Below, one piece after another: positions 6,201-8,427 of a stretch of DNA of 8,427 nt. The position numbers and the translations under genes were made by a program. This stretch comes from Candidatus Kaiserbacteria bacterium (lineage in GTDB: Bacteria > Patescibacteria > Paceibacteria > UBA9973 > UBA2100): assembly GCA_002401495.1 (NCBI GenBank), contig NVTG01000052.1, forward strand, positions 1 through 8,427. The letters are read 5' to 3'. Under the pieces are notes generated by a model. The model did not search any database. It worked only from the letters and a program-made list of their open reading frames with translations, and was not told where the DNA came from. Each line of letters starts with the position of its first letter. Within the stretch, counting starts at the first letter, position 1.

Positions 6201-7121
6201 TTAATGGTGAACTCTCTCCCACTCTTTAATACAAGCATCTTTTCCTTTGTCTGAACCTGATCTAATTATTTTTACTGCCCATTCTTCCACTTTTCGTAAT
6301 GAGCTCTCTAAGTGGAAAGGCTCTCTAAGAATGATCAGCTTTAATATATTTCTAAATAGATTTGATTGCGTGCTACCTTGAGGGTAGTTATCAAAAACAG
6401 ATAGGAAGTACTCTATTGAATCGATCCAGTATTTATATGGATCTACTGTAATTGGGTCTACCAACCCTAGCTTAACGTCGTAGGCCTTTATGATAAGAGA
6501 GTCGCTCTGAAGTCTCTTTTGTTCGTTATAGCTACTAACATACCGCCTTTTTAGGATCAGTTCTGCAATGGAGGCTGCTATTACTGCCTTACTGACCTGT
6601 AATACCAATAATCTGTGTTCATTCTCATTAATAGGTCTTTGATCCAAAAAACCATCAGGGGTAAGTTCTAAAAAGCATATGATTCTATTACGCAGTAGCT
6701 TAACTCCCTCATCAACAGAAATGTCTTCCGAATTAAATGTAGGGAGCTTCTCTAGAACATCTTTTCCATAAATTACCTTACTGTTTTTTAAATCAAACGA
6801 AAAGACACTAAGCTGCAATTTACTAACATCAGTTACCACTCCCAAATCAACAAATCTAATTCCTATTCTTTTAGCTAATTCGGTACCCAGACTCTTAAGT
6901 TCCTTTTTTGGAATTCTTTTCTTGGAGATAAGAACTATATCGTAATCATTAAATGGAACTCCTTCTATAATACTTCCTTCACCTCTTCCGAACCCTCCAC
7001 ACAAGATAATGGAAGAGATGGAGTCTCCATATATATCAAGTATAGAAGAGCGAATAACCTCGAGATCTCTCTCAACTTTTTCATCAATCCCTTTAAGATC
7101 TGGTATTACGTATTTACTCAT
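6201..7121 (-). CDS. Nucleotidyltransferase-domain protein (DNA polymerase beta superfamily) of unknown substrate
   Basis: The 306-residue protein has the nucleotidyltransferase signature GGFGRGEGS (42-50), then D59 and D61 in FNDYDIVLI. A third carboxylate is probably D92 in IRFVDLGVV, so the metal-binding triad looks intact. After ~residue 130 a mostly helical region follows, with SKAVIAASIAELILKRR (177-193) and EYFLSVFDNYPQ. This is larger than a minimal MNT toxin-antitoxin protein and resembles a two-domain, antibiotic-nucleotidyltransferase-like layout. Such enzymes move an NMP from NTP to a hydroxyl or phosphate of a small molecule or protein. It is not a sugar-1-phosphate nucleotidyltransferase of the RmlA/GlmU type (no G-x-G-T-R-L N-terminus). 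The start overlaps the upstream GT4 stop as ATGA (4 nt), and the next gene starts 1 nt after its stop, so it is co-translated with the glycosyltransferases. The family is well supported; the role in glycan assembly is inferred from position only. Confidence 0.78.
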   Translation of the reverse strand: MSKYVIPDLKGIDEKVERDLEVIRSSILDIYGDSISSIILCGGFGRGEGSIIEGVPFNDYDIVLISKKRIPKKELKSLGTELAKRIGIRFVDLGVVTDVSKLQLSVFSFDLKNSKVIYGKDVLEKLPTFNSEDISVDEGVKLLRNRIICFLELTPDGFLDQRPINENEHRLLVLQVSKAVIAASIAELILKRRYVSSYNEQKRLQSDSLIIKAYDVKLGLVDPITVDPYKYWIDSIEYFLSVFDNYPQGSTQSNLFRNILKLIILREPFHLESSLRKVEEWAVKIIRSGSDKGKDACIKEWERVHH

Positions 7122-8206
7122 GTTCTATACACTTTAATATATTCTTCTGCTGCTTTCTCGATTGAAAACTTCCTACTTGATTCATAATTTGAAAGTCCCA
7201 AAGATTCTCTATAATCTTCACTCTCTATAATTCTTCTGCATTTAGAATTGAAGGCCTCTGCGTTATTAAAGGGAAAAATTTGGTTTGTGTCTGAAAGTAT
7301 TTCTTGTGCTCCTCCTACGTCACTTACCAACACGGGAATGCCTGCAAATAGTGCTTCAAGTAGAGAAATAGAGAAACCTTCATATCTTGAGGGTAGAACA
7401 AATACGTCAAAAGCCTTTAAGTATCTAGAGGCGTTTTGAATTTCTCCTAAAAGAGAAACATTTCCTTTAATTAGTTTTTCTAGTTTTCCTCTTTCTTTAC
7501 CTTCTCCTATTATAATAACCTCTGCGTTAGGGAAATTCTCAGCTTGCGAGATTAAGAATTCGTAATTTTTTTGAGAAACAAGACGACCAATGGACCCAAT
7601 AATAAAACCATTCCCCAATGACAACTCTTTCCTTGCTTCTTCTCTCGACAGGAAAGTAGGATCTTTAAGTCCGTTACGTATTACGTGCCCGTTTTTAACA
7701 ATTCCTTTCTGCTTTGCCCTTGTGTAATTCTCGTTACTCACAAAGACTATTCGGTCTACAAAGAGAAGTAGGAATCTCATACCTAACCCATATGCCCATT
7801 TAAGTAGATTTGATACATCTGCATTCTTATCTAGAAAAGATAGGCCATGGACAGTGAAAACTACTCTTGGGCCCCTAATTATTGTCTTGGCTGCAATGCC
7901 TGCAATTAGTGCGTTTGAGCTATTTAAATGTATTACAGAATACTTCTCCCTCTTTAAAACCGCCCTAACCTCTAAAAAGGACATTAAGCCCTTAAGAGGA
8001 TTAACTGTGCGCCCCATCCACTTCAAATGGATATTCTTTAAATTTAATTCTGTGCTTCTTTCTTTAATGTATTCCCCGCTTCCGTAGGCCAAGGTTATAT
8101 CCTCACCTGCGTCAATAAGGCTTTGGGTTAGTTCTAACAGAAAAGTGGAGGTTCCTCCTACTATTCCTTGAGTAACTAGTATTAATATTTTTCTATTTTC
8201 CTTCAT
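7118..8206 (-). CDS. Family 4 glycosyltransferase (GT-B fold)
   Basis: I start this at ATG 8206 (MKENRKILILVTQ), giving 362 residues that begin at the first Rossmann strand. The ATG at 8302 would add 32 residues, overlap the upstream coding region by 110 nt and translate its membrane helix in a second frame, so I reject it. Motifs: GIVGGTSTFLLEL (14-26) in the acceptor lobe, FTVHG (117-121), IGSIGRLVSQKN (203-214) and IIIGEGKERGKLE (231-243) in the donor lobe, the EX7E motif (E276 and E284 in EGFSISLLE) and SDVGGAQEIL (295-304). This is a complete GT1/GT4-type enzyme, probably retaining and cytoplasmic or peripheral; the sugar is unknown. It starts within the last 14 nt of the upstream gene without a visible Shine-Dalgarno. 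It ends in an ATGA overlap with the nucleotidyltransferase gene. Confidence 0.9.
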   Translation of the reverse strand: MKENRKILILVTQGIVGGTSTFLLELTQSLIDAGEDITLAYGSGEYIKERSTELNLKNIHLKWMGRTVNPLKGLMSFLEVRAVLKREKYSVIHLNSSNALIAGIAAKTIIRGPRVVFTVHGLSFLDKNADVSNLLKWAYGLGMRFLLLFVDRIVFVSNENYTRAKQKGIVKNGHVIRNGLKDPTFLSREEARKELSLGNGFIIGSIGRLVSQKNYEFLISQAENFPNAEVIIIGEGKERGKLEKLIKGNVSLLGEIQNASRYLKAFDVFVLPSRYEGFSISLLEALFAGIPVLVSDVGGAQEILSDTNQIFPFNNAEAFNSKCRRIIESEDYRESLGLSNYESSRKFSIEKAAEEYIKVYRT

Positions 8207-8427
8207 ATGTTGGGCGTAGAGCAAGTATTCCAACAATAGAAAAGAAAAGCAACGCCGCGAGTATAAAATACCAACTTGTCTTATTATCTTTAGTGGGCTC
8301 ACTTAAAATAACAGCAGCTACTTGTGGGACTTCAATTACTTTTTCCTCTTCAACCACTGGCTTTATATAGACTACGGGAAGTGCAATTTTCTCTACTACT
8401 GGAATAATTTCTTCTATTACAACCTCC
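8193..8427 (-). CDS. C-terminal part of an unidentified membrane-anchored protein (5' end beyond the window)
   Basis: Reading the minus strand from 8426 gives 77 codons and a TAG stop at 8195-8193. The visible part is acidic and rich in V, E, I and P (for example VVEKIALPVVYIKPVVEEEK, 10-29). A polar linker (SEPTKDNKTS) follows, then one strong hydrophobic helix (WYFILAALLFFSIVGILAL, 52-70) and a short tail RPTYEGK. This looks like a C-terminal single-pass anchor with the repetitive V/E/P segment as a stalk. No LPxTG sortase motif is visible, and the tail is not the usual run of arginines. I do not recognise the family. Coding status is supported by the uninterrupted frame, the sensible topology and the 14-nt overlap with the next gene. 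It is probably in the same operon as the glycosyltransferases. Confidence 0.7.
   Translation of the reverse strand, partial: EVVIEEIIPVVEKIALPVVYIKPVVEEEKVIEVPQVAAVILSEPTKDNKTSWYFILAALLFFSIVGILALRPTYEGK

Noticed and set aside
6200..6238. A 13-residue N-terminal extension of the SAHC-type GT2 from an ATG at 6238
   Set aside because: It overlaps the upstream gene by 38 nt and adds residues not seen before the first strand of GT2 domains. It cannot be fully excluded, because neither start has a clear ribosome-binding site.
6201..7121. Reading the nucleotidyltransferase as an MNT antitoxin of a MNT/HEPN module
   Set aside because: The protein is about twice the size of MNT antitoxins and no HEPN-like gene is adjacent; both neighbours are glycosyltransferases.
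8207..8302. A 32-residue N-terminal extension of the first GT4 from an ATG at 8302
   Set aside because: It would re-read the membrane-helix coding region of the upstream gene in another frame, and the GT4 fold starts naturally at 8206.
1..8427. CRISPR arrays, tRNA/rRNA genes, insertion sequences, riboswitches
   Set aside because: The window is coding almost end to end. The only gap is 43 bp, and I see no regularly spaced repeats, transposase motifs or cloverleaf-like segments.

Overview
The window is an AT-rich, tightly packed stretch of a surface-polysaccharide (O-antigen or capsule-like) locus. The small gene overlaps, the near absence of Shine-Dalgarno sites, the apparently leaderless divergent promoters and the style of the O-antigen-ligase-like protein suggest a Candidate Phyla Radiation (Patescibacteria), Parcubacteria-like bacterium. 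This assignment rests on recalled resemblance and genome style, not on a marker gene. Bacterial -10 elements placed exactly for leaderless starts argue against an archaeon.

Layout, left to right. Positions 1-1094 (minus strand) carry the N-terminal 364 codons of a multi-membrane O-antigen ligase/polymerase family protein that runs off the left edge. A 43-bp intergenic gap (1095-1137) follows, with two back-to-back extended -10 elements. Each ends exactly 6 nt before the start codon it would serve. Positions 1138-2367 (plus strand) encode a Wzx/MATE-like oligosaccharide flippase. Its last 75 bp overlap, tail to tail, the last gene of a long minus-strand operon that covers 2293-8427.

In transcription order the operon reads: (i) the C-terminal end of an unidentified protein with one C-terminal transmembrane helix (enters from the right edge); (ii) a GT-B family 4 glycosyltransferase; (iii) a polymerase-beta-superfamily nucleotidyltransferase; (iv) a GT-A family 2 glycosyltransferase with SAHC where a DxD is usual; (v) a cytosolic alkaline-phosphatase-superfamily phosphodiesterase/phosphatase; (vi) a second GT4; (vii) a second GT2 with canonical DDD motifs. 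Adjacent genes overlap by 4-26 nt or are 1 nt apart.

Inferred collective role: the four glycosyltransferases extend a lipid-linked oligosaccharide on the inner membrane face, the flippase moves it outward, and the ligase/polymerase-like protein joins it to its acceptor or polymerises it. The nucleotidyltransferase and the phosphodiesterase-like enzyme are not standard members of such a pathway. They are the best candidates for an undescribed modification or control step. No initiating phosphoglycosyltransferase, sugar-nucleotide biosynthesis gene, mobile element, CRISPR array, tRNA or rRNA is visible.
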